NCBI GenBank assembly: GCA_015680685.1
Contig: MNCI01010481.1
Location: 174,145 to 238,144 of the forward strand
Direction of reading: 5' to 3'
Source of the DNA: Gnetum montanum
Taxonomy: Eukaryota > Streptophyta > Gnetopsida > Gnetales > Gnetaceae
DNA length: 64,000 bases
Under the pieces are notes generated by a model that saw nothing but the letters and a program-made list of their open reading frames with translations, was not told the origin of the DNA and did not search any database. This document shows, piece after piece, positions 19,355 through 31,757 of this stretch. Each line of letters begins with the position of its first letter. The first letter of the stretch is position 1. A program made the translations under genes and the position numbers.

Positions 19355-22300
19355 ATGGCTAATTATTATACCCGCAGAAGTAGTTTTGGATCACAGGTTC
19401 CCCAATCCCGGAGCCCTGTGTGGAAAGGGGACATAAATGTGCTGAGAAAAAACATCACTGTTAAGTTTGTGGACATGTATTCGTTCAGCGTGGAGGGAAC
19501 CCTGGATGATGCCAGTCTGTTCAACAATGTGAAGGAAAGAGTAAAGGAACAGGACAGGGTATGGTGGGCCCTGGAGGCCAGCAAAGGGGCTGGATGGTAC
19601 TTGCAGCCCAGGCTTTCTTCAATGTCTGAGAGAATTGCTGTTTCTTCTCTCTCAATATCGTTGCTCAAGAACACCATTGATTTGAGAAGGCTCATCAGAA
19701 AGGGGATTCCACCCAACATGAGGCCCAGGGTCTGGATGTCCGTTTCTGGGGCCGCAAAGAAACGGTCCACCGTGCCTGACACTTACTATGATGATCTTAT
19801 CAAGGCTGTTCAAGACAAGGTCACATCGGCAACAAAGCAGATTGATCATGTAAGTGGATTAAATGTTTTTTAGGAATTTCAAACTAGTATATTTATGTCT
19901 TTTTGTAGCACTGTAGACTTGGTGCATTTCCATCCTGTTCTATGGTGGGATGCTCAGCTTTCTAGTGGGATCTTCATTTCATTGGAAAACACTTAGCTTT
20001 TCTAGACATCAAAGACAAAGCAATATGGAATTCAAGGTAAGTATACATTCAAGACATCCTAATATGATTTGGTCAATTATTTTCTTGCCAAAATGCTAGT
20101 TGGATGGTCACTTCCAAGTTTCTCAGCACCATGAAGAATGTACTGAAATGTAGGAGTAGCTAAACACCTAAATTGACTGTGTGACAGACAATGTACTTGT
20201 CATGGAAACTCTTATTTTTCTGGAGGATAATTAATTTTTTCCCCAAAGAACAAAGAAAGATTAGAAACTTCAGTTGGGGTTTTCACCGCATGGCCTGTCG
20301 TTTGAGGAGTCCTATGAAATAACTGGGCACCATGTTTACCTTAGAACCTGGAATGCCACACAATCGTTAGAGACAATATGAGCTATAATGTTAATAGGAC
20401 AGGTGGAAAAGGATTCTATTACTTCTATTCCCATCTACTGAGCTTGAGAATCCATAGCTTATAGGAATACAAACTAGATGCCTTTCTAGCTGGTTGCACC
20501 TGGATGGCCTTGTCCTTCACAAGGGACTAGAACATGTACGTCTAATTTAAGAAATTAGAAAACTTAACATGTTACGAGGTCATTTATACTACTCATATAA
20601 AAGGTAACACACAACTCCTTAAATGACTTCTGCTTGTGCTATTGGCTAAAATTAAGGCAATTAGCACATTTGCTACTAGATTCTGATATTGTTTGATGTA
20701 CTGACAATATCTGAAGAATTATTCCTTTACAATGGAAGCGTAAACTGTTGGCTGTATGGCAATTTATATGTAGTAATCTTTCATTTTTTTCTGCTTTATG
20801 TTTAGGATTTGCCTCGCACATTCCCTTCTCATCCCTGGCTGGATACTCCAGTAGGGCATGCTGCTTTACGCAGAGTTCTAGTTGCTTATTCATTCCGTGA
20901 CTCACATGTTGGGTACTGTCAGGTGAGTTTTATATTTTCTTGTAGTTCTGTGTATTTATCTGGAGACTTTTGTCCATGATCTACCTAGCCACCTTCTAGG
21001 AGAAAGCTTATCTATTTTAATGGAATAAATGCCAGCTTTCTACAATGAATGAGCTTAACCAACAGTTAATTTCCTGTTTTTTTTTTTGGTCAGGGTTTAA
21101 ACTATGTAGCTGCTCTGCTTTTGTTAGTGATGAAGAAAGAAGAAGATGCATTTTGGATGCTAGCAGTTCTTTTGGAAAATGTCCTTGTCAATGATTGCTA
21201 CACGTACAACTTGTCAGGATGCCATGTCGAACAAAGAGTATTTAGAGACCTTTTGGCAAAAAAATTGCCTAGGTATGTTACTTATTTTATTATTATTATT
21301 ACTTCAAAGTATTATGTGGTACTTTCCTTTTCTAACAGTGTAGCAATCAGAAAATGGAATTACATTTTATGCTAAAAATATATTTATTACATTGTAGCTA
21401 TTCATTTCAAGAACTCAAAAGCTCCTCTAGCACAGGGATGCAGATGAATGGCTTCTCTGTGTCAGAATGCCTATGTTTTTCTATAATATGTACTTATGTG
21501 AAGGACATCCAATCAGCTTAAGTTACATATCAAGTTATGGCTAGTAATTTGTTGGTTTGTGAAGCAATAAATTACCAGTTCAAGCTATCATTGAAGCGCC
21601 ATTACACCTGTCTTCAAAATCAGCTGGTTGGCGTTATACAGTCGGTGGTTCTTCCTTGGATACGTTAGTGAAGCTATATGCTCTTTAATTAGGCATAAGG
21701 TGGTACTGGTTTAAGCCAAGGTGCACAAGAGACATGATTTAAATGGTTATCTGAAACTGATTAATGATTTATGTAAATAAATGAATGAGTGGGATTTCAT
21801 GTTTAAGGGCATAAAAATTTATAGATTTGATGACAGTATAATAGAAAATTTGAATCTTAAGTAATTCTTATGTTTAATCAACAAATAATACTGTTTCTTC
21901 TTTTTCTTTCATTCTTTTGTTTTCTTTAAAAGAGGAAACCATCAGCATGTACTGTGGCCACAGAACAAGTCTAGAGTTCATGGGTTTTAAATTTTTTTTA
22001 AAAATTTTTAATGACATCGATAATCCATCGTACATTGTTGCAGCCAAGTTGTTTCCGTATATAGAATTGGGATTATGCTAAATATAGTGCTACTTTAGGA
22101 TCTTTTGTTTTTTTGAAGTTATTTATTACATAGTCATCTCAAACACATGGACAGGAAATCAACGCACCGTGTGTGGTGTTTCCCCTTTGAAGCCTTCCAC
22201 TGTACTATTTTAATCATTCGGTGTGGCCCAGCATACAGTTCAAATCATACCCACAGTAAATTGCCTTTTCTGAATCCTTTTACCAATCAATAGCAACTTT

Positions 22301-24360
22301 TGTGTATCAATTTTGTTAAGTTTTAAAACTGGCAATGACATGATATTAAATGTGATTTCTTCTGAATAAAGGTAAATCAGTGAATTTCTCTAGTGTCCGG
22401 CTATTCTTTTATTTTTCAGCTTTGTTAATTTTTTTTTTGGTGCCTCTAGATGTCCTGTTACTTTCTCCAATTCATGTTGAATGAAGTGAATCATTTGGCA
22501 AAAAACTAAAGCCAATATTTAAGCATGTTTCCCTAGAATTGTTTGAAATCTTTTCCGTGTTAATTTTAAATGATTTCTGTTTCTTGAAGATGCTCTTTTA
22601 TTTTGCTTTCATTTTCAGAATATCTGCACATTTAGATAATTTGGAATTCGATGTGTCTCTGGTGGCAACTGAATGGTTTCTATGTCTTTTTGCAAAGAGC
22701 TTTCCATCAGAAGTGAGTATTACCAATGATTTTCAACTGTGCATCGTTCTATGTTGGGAAATTGTTATGAATATATGTTTTCTGCTAATTTTTCTTTTTA
22801 AAAACGTATTATGGCAGACAACATTAAGAGTTTGGGATGTTTTATTCAACGAGGGTGCAAAGATATTGTTTCGAGTGGCATTAGCAATCTTTAAGGTAAT
22901 TCTTGTATATTGACAGTTGCGTTTTTCAAAGGAATGAATTTTTCTGGGTGTGAAGATGTGGCCCATCTAGAATCTACTTGGAAAGGCAAATATTCTGGGA
23001 AATCATATTCAAAAGCAGATTGCAAGTTTATTGTTTAATAACATGTTTGTTTTGGCCTTCATTTTCCATGGACGGACGTTTCCCTCTGGGAATCGAATAG
23101 TTCCTTGTTACATGCGAAACCCAACATTACTGTTAACATGTATGTTACAGTTGCCTGTCGTTCTGATCATTTGTTCATAACCCAACACTGCTCCTTACAC
23201 TATTGCAAGTATCGAGTCCCGTTCAATCAGATGGATTGGTATGACAAGTGACTCTTAAGTGAGAGGTCATAAATCTAACTTCTAGTATTAAGCCATTGCA
23301 AAGCAACAGGCTGGTATTAGTGTTTGGATTGTATTTTTTAGGCGGTTAGTTCTCACACGTCCTACCCTAAGCAGATGGCTGAAAAAATAAGAATGTAATA
23401 TTAGATGTGCCATAACTATATTAGCTCACATGTTTTTGGAGTTTCTATTCCTTATCATTCTTTTTTTTCTTGTTTAAAACTTAATGCAAATTTTGCACAT
23501 TGTCACATTATGATATCATTTATAGTTTGCAATTCTGGCTGCAATACCCTTAGGCCTTTATTGCTAAAATATCATTCAATTTATTTTGCATTATCATTAA
23601 TGTTTGGTCTCATCAATTTAAATTCTTCTTTGTATATCTAGTTTAGCATTAAAATTCTAGCCTGACTCATTGTGCTGCACAACACCTGCCAAAAATTTGG
23701 TTGCGTCTTTATAACAGTCATCGTATCCCTCATTACAATTGGTTCTCGTTGGCCTAACTTTCCTCATCTTTTCTTGCTACATTTGAGTCCTCCATGGTTT
23801 AGAATTTTATCCGACTTTAATCCCTTCCTTCTTATATAGTGATACCCTGATATTTCTCATAAGCTTGCTATATCCTCTAAAGTCATTCTGTTCATCATTA
23901 GCCATACATTTTTAAAATTTGTTTCTAGATATCAGTTGAATGATTTTTTTTTGTGTTGGAACAAATTCACAGATGAAAGAAGAAGAGCTATTGGCTGCCC
24001 AGTATGTAGGAGATGCCATTAGCATCCTGCATGATACTACCCGTCATGCATTTGACCCTGATGTGTTGCTGAAGGTGATTTCAATTTCTGATCATTTTTG
24101 GTATATAAAAGGGCAAGCGATGGTATCTAATGAATGCTAGGACAAAGCATTGCAAACATATATCGTGTTATTAACAAGAATAAATTTTCTTGTTTGCTTT
24201 TCAGGTAGCCTTTGACAAGATTGGTACAATGACCATGAACACTATTACAGAGCAACGTAAAAAACAAGAACCGGTAGTTCTGGCAGAGTTGGATGAGCGA
24301 TTTAGGCGATCTAACACCTACCCTGGTGAGAAGTCCAGCACCGTATGTTTAGAAACATGA
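19355..24360 (+). CDS. TBC domain (Rab GTPase-activating) protein, GRTP1/Gyp1-like, 7 coding exons
   Basis: Exons: 19355-19849, 20806-20922, 21094-21272, 22619-22712, 22818-22895, 23973-24074, 24205-24360. All introns are GT-AG, the phases fit, and the sum is 1221 bp (406 aa plus stop). The start AACAATGG has a good plant context; the in-frame ATG at 19211 adds residues unlike the family. The TBC domain spans about residues 110-326: RKGIPPNMRPRVW at its start, the Arg finger in IDHDLPR (R169), the Gln finger in YCQG (Q204), then EDAFWMLAVLLENVL and TLRVWDVLFNEGAK. Both catalytic residues are present, so it should stimulate GTP hydrolysis by a Rab at a membrane; the Rab is unknown. The N-terminus (about 40-85) carries the plant-typical VWWALEASKGAGWYL segment. 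The last exon ends ERFRRSNTYPGEKSSTVCLET; an extra 3' exon by splicing near 24340 cannot be excluded. Confidence 0.88.
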
Positions 24361-26725
24361 TTTTTTAATGCTCAGCATCATCACACAGCACGAAAGTAGT
24401 GTGTTAGTGGTGAAACTTTCATTTATTCAACTTGTCTTTTACAAGATATTCAAGCCTACTTGGAGTTGTATATGTAAAGGGCTTAATCAGATAACTTATT
24501 GTTGCTCAATGGCAATGAAAAGTTGCAAATTGGTTTCTGGTCCATATTTATTCTCTTTGGGTTTTCAAATGCATTTATGATCAGCTGTGATTATTACTAT
24601 TTGTGAAAGCCTAAAAGGGTATATTGTGATTAAGAATACAAGACCCTGCACAGACGTTCATGAAAATCATTTTTGCAACATCCTTACTAAAATCATGTCC
24701 ACAATAAATAATTATAAGTTAATGCATTTTTGTATTTTATAATAGTAGATCACTAATATTTTTCCTTTCATTTCATATTTGTGCTGGAACCTTTTCTACT
24801 GTGAAGGAGATGGGATGCAAGTTTTTGCCAGTTAAGAAGATCCTTGATTGAAAAATTAAATTTTATTTACCTTTTTAAATAATTAACTAGTGGATTTTAG
24901 CTTGGATAGTTTCTGAATAAATCTTTGTATTTCCTTTTAAATTTTTTTTTTGCATCGAAGCCAGAGAATTCTTCAAGTACCAACCCAATTTTGAGGTCTC
25001 GAAATGTCATAATTATGCTTTCTTGATGGTATTGGTTGGAACATTTAACCTTTTAGGTCCTGTTGGCACGAACAAATTTACCATGAAATAATAATGGTTT
25101 GTGTATGCAACTGTTACAATTATATTTTTACTTCTGGAGACTTTGCTCAATGTACAGCTTACAATTCTTGCCTGGTCCTGTAAAAAAGCCACTAAAAGTG
25201 TTTCCTTTGCCATCCTTTGCCAAAATGCAGAGAACCTAAGATCTAACCTGTTACCTCATAAAAGTAAGAACTATTGGAGTTGTAAGCCTCAATTCCAAAA
25301 TATACAAATAATTTTAATGAAAGTATAGCTCAACTGGTAAGCCAGTTGCTTTGTGGCTAATAGGCTGTAAATTTGAATCATGTTTGAGGCACCATTATGT
25401 TCTGTCCAAAGTATCTAACAACAATCCTCGAAAAATGCAAATAATAAATTTGAGAACGCAACAGGAATATACAGTGATAAGGACAAAATTTGTTTGAAGC
25501 AAGACGATACATTCTCTTCATATTTGATTTTCTTGATTCACTTTAATTGTTGATAATAATCATTCTTTGATAAAAATCTCCTCTCTTGTGGCTGTCCTAG
25601 AAGGATCGTTAATTGGAAATAAAAAAGAATGTAATTCATATTTATCATTAAGGTCTCTTCCATTACGCTTCACTATACATAATGATGAAGAATACTTGGT
25701 CCAGGGCCAATCTTCTGATGCTTGATAAAAGTTTTGGAAGGCAGGTAAAATGCAGATACAGGCAATTTGCTAGCCATGGAAATCTGCAATCTGCAAACTC
25801 ATTGCATTGGATACCATCACTTTCTCTTGCGGGGAAGACATCCAAGCATCCACAGCACGCAGTCACCGACTCACTAGTATTAAATAAAATAAAATCTGCA
25901 TGGTTCCTACTTGCTAGTGCGACCCACATGCTTGCAAATTGATGCCTAACACAATTAACGATGCAGCACACAAATCAGTGGAATCCCCGCATCACCATTA
26001 CCAATTTTACCATTACCTTGTCGTTGAATTCTTCGATTTGCAGTTGAGACCAACCCAGTTCCGAGGAAAAACTTAAATCTTTTAATTTCTCTCCGTACAT
26101 GGTTAGGTGCCCAAATCCACAATTTGTCTCCATCTGTTCAGTCCCCGATAAAATTCCTTCTTAGCCAGCTTTCATCGGTGATAACTGGTTTCATAGACAA
26201 TGTCAAGCTGTTACCGATCACTAGAAACAAGGAACTTGCCTTACTTCATAGCATGGAAAGCAGCATTGTTGTATAATTATTTAATTTTGAAATATACAAG
26301 GCGCAAGATTTCGAAGCCAAGAACAATGCCATTCAAACTGCATGGATCTTAGTGCTATTGGAGACTCCATGCATATAGAGCAAAATATCGTGATTAGATG
26401 TACTGAGATTTACAGCCAGTGATATGTAAGACTTTATGACTCGCATCCACATAGATTTAATCCAAAATACTGAGCTATGAATGAAATGGGTTAAAGATAA
26501 TAAACCGAAACCGAAACCTGTAAAGTAGATGGAAGTAGTAAATTCACTTTCAGTTTCATTGACTCTGAGAACTAAGAGAAAAAGATTCATGAAGCCTGTG
26601 TCATCTTTAAGACCAATTTGCAGTACAGTAACAAGAGATGAGATCTTTAGAAAGCCCAATGGTACAGAAAAAAAATAGTGATGCTTGAAATTTGATCAAA
26701 TTTTCCAAGAATGATAACATGGTAG
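24361..26725. other. 3' flank of the TBC gene and spacer to the MIZ1-like gene
   Basis: It holds the TBC 3' UTR (AATAAA near 24702 is a possible poly(A) signal), AT-rich DNA and one tRNA-like segment at 25322. The two genes converge here (TBC plus, MIZ1-like minus). Overlapping open frames at 25663-25971 on both strands show no family resemblance, and I do not call a gene. Confidence 0.45.
25322..25395 (+). mobile_element. tRNA-derived SINE-like segment or tRNA relic
   Basis: TAGCTCAACTGG (25326-25337) fits a pol III A box with one mismatch. About 30 bp downstream, AATTTGAATCA is a worn B box. The text between resembles a D-arm and anticodon region. There is no closed acceptor stem. It lies between the converging genes. 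Confidence 0.35.
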
Positions 26726-27658
26726 TCATACTCTAAGCAAGAAAATGCTGAGCTCCGAAGCACCAGTGCCATCAGGATTTATCATGTACAGAGCCTGAGA
26801 GTCGGTGGAGCCCACAACTCTATGAAACTGGGCCCTCATGTACATGAGTTCTCCATGGCCATTCTCAGGAGGGAGGACCCCTGCACCCATGGACACTGCC
26901 TGAAGGTGCCAAAACACAGTGAGATCTTCATCAGAGCAGCTTCTTGTAATGGCATAGCCAGATCTTCTGCCATTGCAGAACATGCTCCAGATGGGTTCCT
27001 GAACCAGCCTAATTCTTCTTCTGCTGCTGCTGCTCTGGCTAATCGGACATTCCAGAGCAATCCTGACAAGCCCAGAAGCCATTTCCTTGACCAGGGATTT
27101 TGTGGGTGTGGGCATCTCCACCAGCATTTCTGGATAGTATCTAGGATCCTGTTGCAGAGCAAACTGCACATGCCCATTCCTGCAACCATAAATTGTCCCT
27201 GTAACAATGCTGCCAGGCTGCTGTTTTTCTCCATCATTCATGCTGCTGTTTCCTACTTTTGGCAACTTCATCCACCTGCAATGTCCTCCCAGCTTCGATA
27301 TCCCTGCAACTGATTTCCACAGAGTCTTCAAAATGCTTTTCAGCCTTCTGCCATGATGGATTCCCCCACAAGTAAAACCTCCATTTTTGCCTTTATGCCT
27401 AAAAGGATCATCACCCAGAGCCTCAATGCTCATCCCGGGAGAGTCTGTGAATGAGCCAAAGAAGTCTGTGAATGAGCCAAAGCCTAACCTTTTTTCAAAT
27501 TGCTGCACCCAGGCTTCAACCCACATCTTCCTACTTGAGAAACAAGCACCATCTCTGCTCTTGTGCCTGATTTCATCAGTGTGCTCTCCTTCCCTTTCAT
27601 CCTCCACAATACTCTTTGCTCCCATTCTTGGCAACAACAATGTCAAATCTTTCATCAC
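26726..27658 (-). CDS. MIZU-KUSSEI1 (DUF617)-like protein, single exon
   Basis: An uninterrupted frame of 310 codons. The DUF617/MIZ1 domain occupies about residues 152-309: TGTIYGCRNGHVQFALQQD, then PEMLVEMPTPT, LVKEMASGLVRIALEC, EPIWSMFCNGRRSGYA, LMYMRAQFHRVVGS and the closing ASELSIFLLR. Family members are about 240-300 aa with a variable N-terminus and usually no intron, as here. Arabidopsis MIZ1 is needed for root hydrotropism and works at the cytosolic face of the ER; most paralogues are uncharacterised, so I assign no symbol. The N-terminal part (1-150) is unlike the family core and holds a 7-residue duplication (FGSFTD at 60-65 and 67-72; 21-bp period at 27443-27484). The Met at 27658 is followed directly by another Met. 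A TATA box lies about 150 bp upstream. Confidence 0.9.
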   Translation of the reverse strand: MMKDLTLLLPRMGAKSIVEDEREGEHTDEIRHKSRDGACFSSRKMWVEAWVQQFEKRLGFGSFTDFFGSFTDSPGMSIEALGDDPFRHKGKNGGFTCGGIHHGRRLKSILKTLWKSVAGISKLGGHCRWMKLPKVGNSSMNDGEKQQPGSIVTGTIYGCRNGHVQFALQQDPRYYPEMLVEMPTPTKSLVKEMASGLVRIALECPISQSSSSRRRIRLVQEPIWSMFCNGRRSGYAITRSCSDEDLTVFWHLQAVSMGAGVLPPENGHGELMYMRAQFHRVVGSTDSQALYMINPDGTGASELSIFLLRV

Positions 27659-27811
27659 ACTTGCAATGCCATGATTCCCAATATCATCAGGAGGGCTTCA
27701 AACTTTTGACTGCAAGCCCCAGCAGATGTGGAGATGCAGATGCTAGTAAGATGGCAGGTTGATGCCAAAACCGGGCAGATCAAGAAGCCCAGAACCTGCT
27801 ACTGGTAATGC

Positions 27812-27819
27812 ATATTTAT
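27812..27819 (-). promoter_or_regulatory. TATA box of the MIZ1-like gene
   Basis: TATAAATA on the minus strand, 153 bp before the start codon at 27658. Transcription would start near 27785, giving a leader of about 125 nt without introns. Confidence 0.6.
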
Positions 27820-27825
27820 AGGATA

Positions 27826-30130
27826 TATCTCGGCCGTTCAGGAAAAGTGTTGATTGTGCCGTTTGTGCATCTGATAGTGATAGGCACTGTTTTCAAATTT
27901 GCCGGAGGGATCGTGTCTGCTAGAGTTTGACTGGTAGAACTCAAGTAAAAACCCCCATTTCCTCGCCACGAAGGGCCTGCGTAGATTGCGAATGTGATGG
28001 GATTCCCAGCTGACCCATTTTAAAATCCATGCCCGTGGTTATGTTACGACTTTATTACGTGGATGAACGTTTATTTGCAGTGAAATACACTGCACTGACA
28101 TGTGGCAAACATATACATGTACGATCCAAACCAAACATGTTTGAAGGTGATCTTGTATATTTACGAATCTGAACGTTTTTTTAATATCATGACGATTCTG
28201 TAAAATTCTTTTGTCCGCAATTGAAGTTTTGGTATGTGAAAGTGACCAACGTGTAACTTAAGAAAGCGAATTCTATATGTCCAAAACTGATGCAATAGCG
28301 GATCGGATAAGAGCTTCATGACATCTTCTGTAATTGGTTTTGAACGGTGTCTCTACCTAATGAAAGTGAATTATGTTATAATCTATATCCAAAGTTCATG
28401 CAAAACAGATAATGGTTCCATGGCTTGGGTAGTGATTGGTTTTGAAGGGTATCTAAGTATGTAACCTTAGGAAATCATACCAGACGAATATGAAAGTGGG
28501 TCTTCAAACACTACTGAACCTTGTCGGGATGTTGGTTGCAAGTCTTCTTTTCCCCAAGCAGGTTTGGGATTAGAATTTTTCAACTCCACCCCAATTCTTA
28601 AAAACTTTTCAGCTCTTTCTACATGCGCGGAAGCGGTGGCTAGTTAGATTATTTGAATTTTTTCAAATGTGAGTAGGCCTGAAACCCAGTTTTTCCCTTC
28701 TCTCTGTTAAGACTTAGCCCTAGGAAACTTAGCAGCCCTTTTGAGCGTTGGAAGAGTCCAGAAATTGTTAAGCTTAACTCCTATGAAATAAAAAGCATAG
28801 AAAAGAACTAACAATATCTATAGAATAGACAAATTCTTAGTATGGAAGGCGTAATAATTGAAATTTACAAAAGCAGCACAGTTCTCATGGTAAACCTACT
28901 CATTTTGATTCGTATGCAACAGCTCTAGTCTCCACCGTTTGTTTCTAGGAAAATAATTTAATTTAAGCATAATGTCGTAACCGTGTTTCCATAAGCTGCT
29001 GGAAATGTCAGAAATCGCTGATAGGAAAACAGGGTATTTCACCTGAGCCCTGAAATCATCTTTCACACTGCCCGCCTGGTTCCCCATAAATTTTTTTCAC
29101 ACTGTACTTAAAATTTTTTAAAATTCTTACACTTTACCAAAGTCTAGCACATCCATATATACTTCACTAGCTAACAGCGTTTGTTTGATAAATTTGTATT
29201 AACCACGCTTTTGCTTAGCCACAAAACGATACTGTTATAGTTCTTCCAACCATCAACAACCGACTGCTCCTATTTTTCATTGGACAGATCAACAATTCGC
29301 TCATTCTTCGATGGGCAAAGGCCAATTGAGTATTATATTTCTATGTAGATTGGGGAGGGGATTACTACCACATAGAGGTGAATTGTTAAAAAAATAAATA
29401 AATAAATTCACATAGCTACCTCTATTTTGTTAGGACACTGTTTTGTTAGGACAAGGTTACAATGATGATGATGATGTAGAGTGGGGAGGGATTACTCTAC
29501 CACAAACCTATATCAATGTCTTAGCTTCATTAATCAAAATGATAAAAAATTTACATATATAAAAGTAAGTCTATAAGTTTGTTTTCATACATTTTAGGAT
29601 GGAGTATAGGCAAATAGGTATCATGTTGTCCACCAGAAAAATAGAGTTTAATAAATATAAAAGGTAAAGGGTTGAAATCACAAAGACTACCTTAAATGTA
29701 CATAAAAAAGTGTTCTATTCATGTTGTTCTGGATTTTCGCCTCTCTTTAGTGCTCAATCGGTGATGTACTTTGAGAATTTTTTCCTTGATATTAATAAAA
29801 ATTTTAAGGTCTAATATCCCTCATTTTACTATTACCTTTTCTCTTATTGTAACTACATTTTTTAATATTTACCTACTCTACTTCTTTTTACAAAGTCCAC
29901 CTTAGTGTCATTCATGTTTACAACATTATTTAGGTAAGTTTCATTTAATTCTTATGTTTTAACTCATGTATTCCTTTTTTTCTATAAGCTTTTATACCAT
30001 TCTTTTGCTTTTTTGGTTCCACAAAACTCAAGTGGATAGCACAACACTATTAGTAGTATATGATTTTGTTGCCATTTATCCCTTTTTAGGTAATTTTTCA
30101 TATGAATTAAAGTTTCATATCTTGAAAAAT
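27826..30130. other. Intergenic DNA, right side of gene island
   Basis: No frames with family resemblance. Minor features: a near-repeat 'gtaga(t/g)tggggagggg' with 'ttactaccaca' at 29346 and 29476 and a short (ATG)n run near 29464. No gypsy, LINE or DNA-transposon ends were recognised. Confidence 0.45.
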
Positions 30131-30262
30131 AGGCATGTAATATGTTTATCATTGCATATACATAGTATGAGAGGCTATCATTGATACTTAAGCATTGAGG
30201 CTAGTAATATGCTGGTCATTGCATATACATAGTATGAGAGACTATCATAAATACTTAAGCAC
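30131..30262. repeat. 67-bp tandem repeat, target of element B
   Basis: GCATATACATAGTATGAGAG occurs at 30154 and 30221 (period 67), and a partial earlier copy ends at 30153. The second full copy is cut at 30262 by element B and resumes at 36452 with 'taggtaatatgttggtgatt' followed by GCATATACAT near 36480, the start of a third copy. Confidence 0.7.
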
Positions 30263-31141
30263 TGATGAGTGGCGAGGTACCCCTACACTCAACCATACGA
30301 ATATGAGCGTTCATGCATGATTTGGTCGAACTCCGCAGATGGGCTAGTTTTGGTATCTAGATAGTTACATGTTGATCGCAGTTTGCTGTCTTCCCACATG
30401 GACTAGTATTTGCTTTGTCACGTATGGTTTAGTCCAGAGTGAGGCGTATGATGTGATCCTAAACTAGTGCTACTCCTAGAGACAAGGAAAAATAATCTTG
30501 ATTAAACTAATAAGCAATAGGAAATGAAGTCTAAGCTAGCCTAAGTGCAATGAGCATCTGTTCCTTAATCATCTGTACACATCTTGGACCTTGTGCATGA
30601 CTACTACTAGGATTACCAAGCGTAGATCCTAGGTACACTACTGGGTTACCAAGTAGTCACACTTAAATGCTCGTGATTAAGTCGTACTCATTTCTCATTT
30701 AACAATAGGGGTAGTAAATGATGGTAAAGAAATATTAACTAAGAAAACAATAAATAACAATAACAATTAAACAATTAAAACTAAGTGAATGCTGCAATGA
30801 TGAAGTAATCTTGATCTTTATTTCCGGTCATGTGCGTGTCCAAGTACGTCACACTCGAATAAAGGTGTTGTACAATTACAAGCATCACACTACGAGCATG
30901 CACTTGGAAAAATAATCTAAATCCTATGGAAACAAACTGCAAGGGCTTCGCTACAACTACCAGAAAGAGGATCCTAAGTGCAGTGGGAGCACACTTATTT
31001 ATAGGCTAAAACAGACGCTGCATAAATGGGGCTGTGTATTCGGGGCCTAGTATACGGGGGTGGCCTAGTATACGGGGCCTAGTATATGGGGCCTAGTAGA
31101 TGAGGCCTAGTATACATGACCTGGTTAACCATGATTCATCA
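30263..31141 (-). repeat. 3' LTR of element B
   Basis: 879 bp, minus-strand start TGATGAATCATGG, end CGCCACTCATCA, TATAAATA at 31003-30996. U3 carries about six copies of a GGCCTAGTATAC(G) word (31028-31120) directly upstream of the TATA box. U5 shares 'actctggactaaaccata' and the closing block with element C. Confidence 0.83.
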
Positions 31142-31379
31142 TACCCCCACGACTGAATAACAACTCGTCCTCGAGTTAAAGAAAGTGAGGAACAAGCTCA
31201 ATTGATTACATAGTGGATAGGTATGGGATTATTGACTAACTAGAAATTTATTCATGCCGTAGTGGATATGACAAAAAAAAAATTGAGACACAGACACAGA
31301 ATTACAAAACTTTATTGGAACTCATGTGGTTCCTGGTGGTAGTGGCTCCTCCATGGGTGCCTTTCCTTTGTCCTATGCT

Positions 31380-31757
31380 TCAGGCTTCTGAGATTGATAC
31401 CATTGAAGAAGCACCTGATGTTTCTTCTCTTCTATTTGAGAATTATGAGCCGTCCACTGATGTTCCCATGTTTGATGGAGTCATCATTTCCCATGAACAC
31501 AGCAGCTGTAGGAACACTTGATTGGCCTTGACATGCTATGCTGCAAATAGCCGTTGTTCCTCTTCATACGCTTAGGCCCTGACCTCTCCACCTTTTTCTT
31601 GGCTAGATTGTGTAGTAATAAGAGTTCCTTGATGAATGATGAATGATTGTGCCTCTTGCTCTGCATGTTCTTCATGAGGTCCTTGGCCTCTGCCTCCCCC
31701 TGGGCATTTAGTTGCACCTTGAGAAGATCCTTCTTATTGTCCTCTTTTAGGGGTCAT
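31380..31757 (-). pseudogene. Short post-pol ORF of element B
   Basis: It starts ATG at 31757 directly after ATTGTAG (splice-acceptor-like) and runs 125 codons to TGA at 31382-31380, with four in-frame stops, at least one reading as a former Gln codon. The N-terminus aligns with element 1: GRGQGPHEEHAEQEAQSF against the element 1 version with EQTPQDEHAKQEAQSF. The globular and coiled-coil parts are missing, so it is a deleted derivative of the element D/1 ORF. No function can be given. Confidence 0.5.

Noticed and set aside
23221-23290. Another tRNA-derived SINE in intron 5 of the TBC gene
   Set aside because: GAGGTCATAAATCTAACTTC recalls a SINE B-box region, but no A box could be placed.
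25663-25971. Overlapping plus and minus frames of about 86-102 codons as a small gene
   Set aside because: No family resemblance, no promoter or splice context; probably chance in moderate-GC DNA.
26822-27313. 163-codon plus-strand frame
   Set aside because: Antisense to the MIZ1-like coding exon, which has clear domain support.
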